DNA from: CAG-791 sp963655255
Lineage (GTDB): Bacteria > Bacillota > Clostridia > Lachnospirales > Lachnospiraceae
Length of the DNA stretch: 6,442 bases
NCBI GenBank assembly: GCA_963655255.1
Contig: CAVKEB010000073.1
Span: 1 to 6,442, forward strand
Direction: 5' to 3'
Under the pieces are notes generated by a model. It saw only the letters and a list, made by a program, of their open reading frames with translations. It had not been told where the DNA came from and made no database searches. This document shows, piece by piece, positions 6,211 to 6,442 of this stretch (positions within the stretch are counted from its first letter, which is position 1; every line of letters begins with the position of its first letter). The position numbers and the translations under genes are program-made.

Positions 6211-6241
6211 ATCATACCAATTCCAATAAATCTGATAACAA
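6211..6241 (-). promoter_or_regulatory. Predicted extended -10 promoter of the binding protein-kinase operon
   Basis: On the minus strand TGG precedes TATGAT (6211-6216), an extended -10 element with five of six consensus bases. A -35-like TTGTTA (6236-6241) lies 19 bases upstream, which is long, but extended -10 promoters depend less on the -35. Transcription would start near 6204 and give a leader of about 128 bases containing the terminator hairpin. The surrounding 6211-6295 stretch is markedly AT-rich compared with its surroundings. Confidence 0.5.
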
Positions 6242-6251
6242 AAATTTATCA
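6233..6251. promoter_or_regulatory. Inverted repeat overlapping the -35 region
   Basis: TGATAA (6233-6238) and TTATCA (6246-6251) are exact reverse complements with a 7-base A/T spacer. The position on the predicted -35 box would suit a repressor or activator site. No family is assigned, and such a short AT-rich repeat can arise by chance. Confidence 0.35.
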
Positions 6252-6311
6252 AAGATTCTTTCATTTTTCAATGAGTCCGGATTATTTTTAATATATGCGA
6301 GAGCGAAGTTT

Positions 6312-6349
6312 CCCGCCGGCTGTACTGCTGCTTCCGGATTCCCGGCGGG
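6312..6349. other. GC-rich 8-bp inverted repeat in the upstream region
   Basis: CCCGCCGG (6312-6319) and CCGGCGGG (6342-6349) can form a stem with a 22-base loop. A second palindrome, CCGGATCCGG, lies at 6381-6390. Neither is followed by a T-run. They might mark the 3' end of a gene beyond the right edge. Apart from these, the promoter and the leader, the 366 bases from 6077 to 6442 show no gene I can support. Confidence 0.4.
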
Positions 6350-6442
6350 GCTGCGAAGACCGGAGAAGGACGGACAAGCTCCGGATCCGGGACTTTGACA
6401 GCTAAGACGTTATAAATCATCCTCCCCATATGCCTCAAACCC

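Noticed and set aside
6410..6442. Possible C-terminal end of a gene entering from the right on the minus strand (GFEAYGEDDL then TAA at 6410-6412)
   Set aside because: Ten open codons are not evidence of a gene. Another frame is open for longer, also without support.

Overview
The window holds four complete genes, all on the minus strand, in two two-gene transcription units. Reading in the direction of transcription, from high to low coordinates, the order is: a leader region (6077-6442), a lipoprotein solute-binding protein (4238-6076), a hybrid sensor histidine kinase (1590-4232), an intergenic terminator and promoter region (1358-1589), a GntR/YtrA-type repressor (995-1357) and an ABC transporter ATPase (93-998). 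The first 92 bases contain a strong hairpin. The moderately GC-rich sequence, strong GGAG-type ribosome binding sites, lipobox lipoprotein, YtrA-type repressor with its ABC ATPase, and kinase style suggest a Clostridia-type Firmicute, probably Lachnospiraceae-like. That assignment is inference from style, not from a marker gene.

Unit 1 (about 6216 down to 1424) looks like a ligand-sensing module. A surface-anchored binding protein is followed five bases later by a membrane hybrid kinase, with translation probably coupled. No permease or ATPase for this binding protein is in the window. The binding protein ends in a domain resembling the substrate-binding C-terminal domain of 5'-nucleotidases (UshA family), but lacks the catalytic domain. 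The kinase has a double-Cache-like extracellular region, HisKA and HATPase_c domains with all key motifs, a degenerate first receiver (acceptor Asp replaced by Gly) and an intact second receiver. It has no HPt or output domain, so a partner encoded elsewhere must finish the relay. A strong intrinsic terminator lies between the best promoter candidate and the binding-protein start, so the operon may be controlled by attenuation.

Unit 2 (about 1419 down to the left edge) is a typical autoregulated GntR-YtrA/ABC pair. The genes overlap by four bases (ATGA). A TACTGTA-N13-TACAGTA inverted repeat sits on the promoter, with a layout like that known for YtrA operators. A permease would be expected to follow but is not identifiable in the 92 bases left. 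These bases instead contain a perfect 15-bp inverted repeat and a smaller hairpin.

A bidirectional-looking terminator (1424-1461) separates the units. The right-hand 366 bases hold no gene I can support, only the promoter, leader and hairpins described below.
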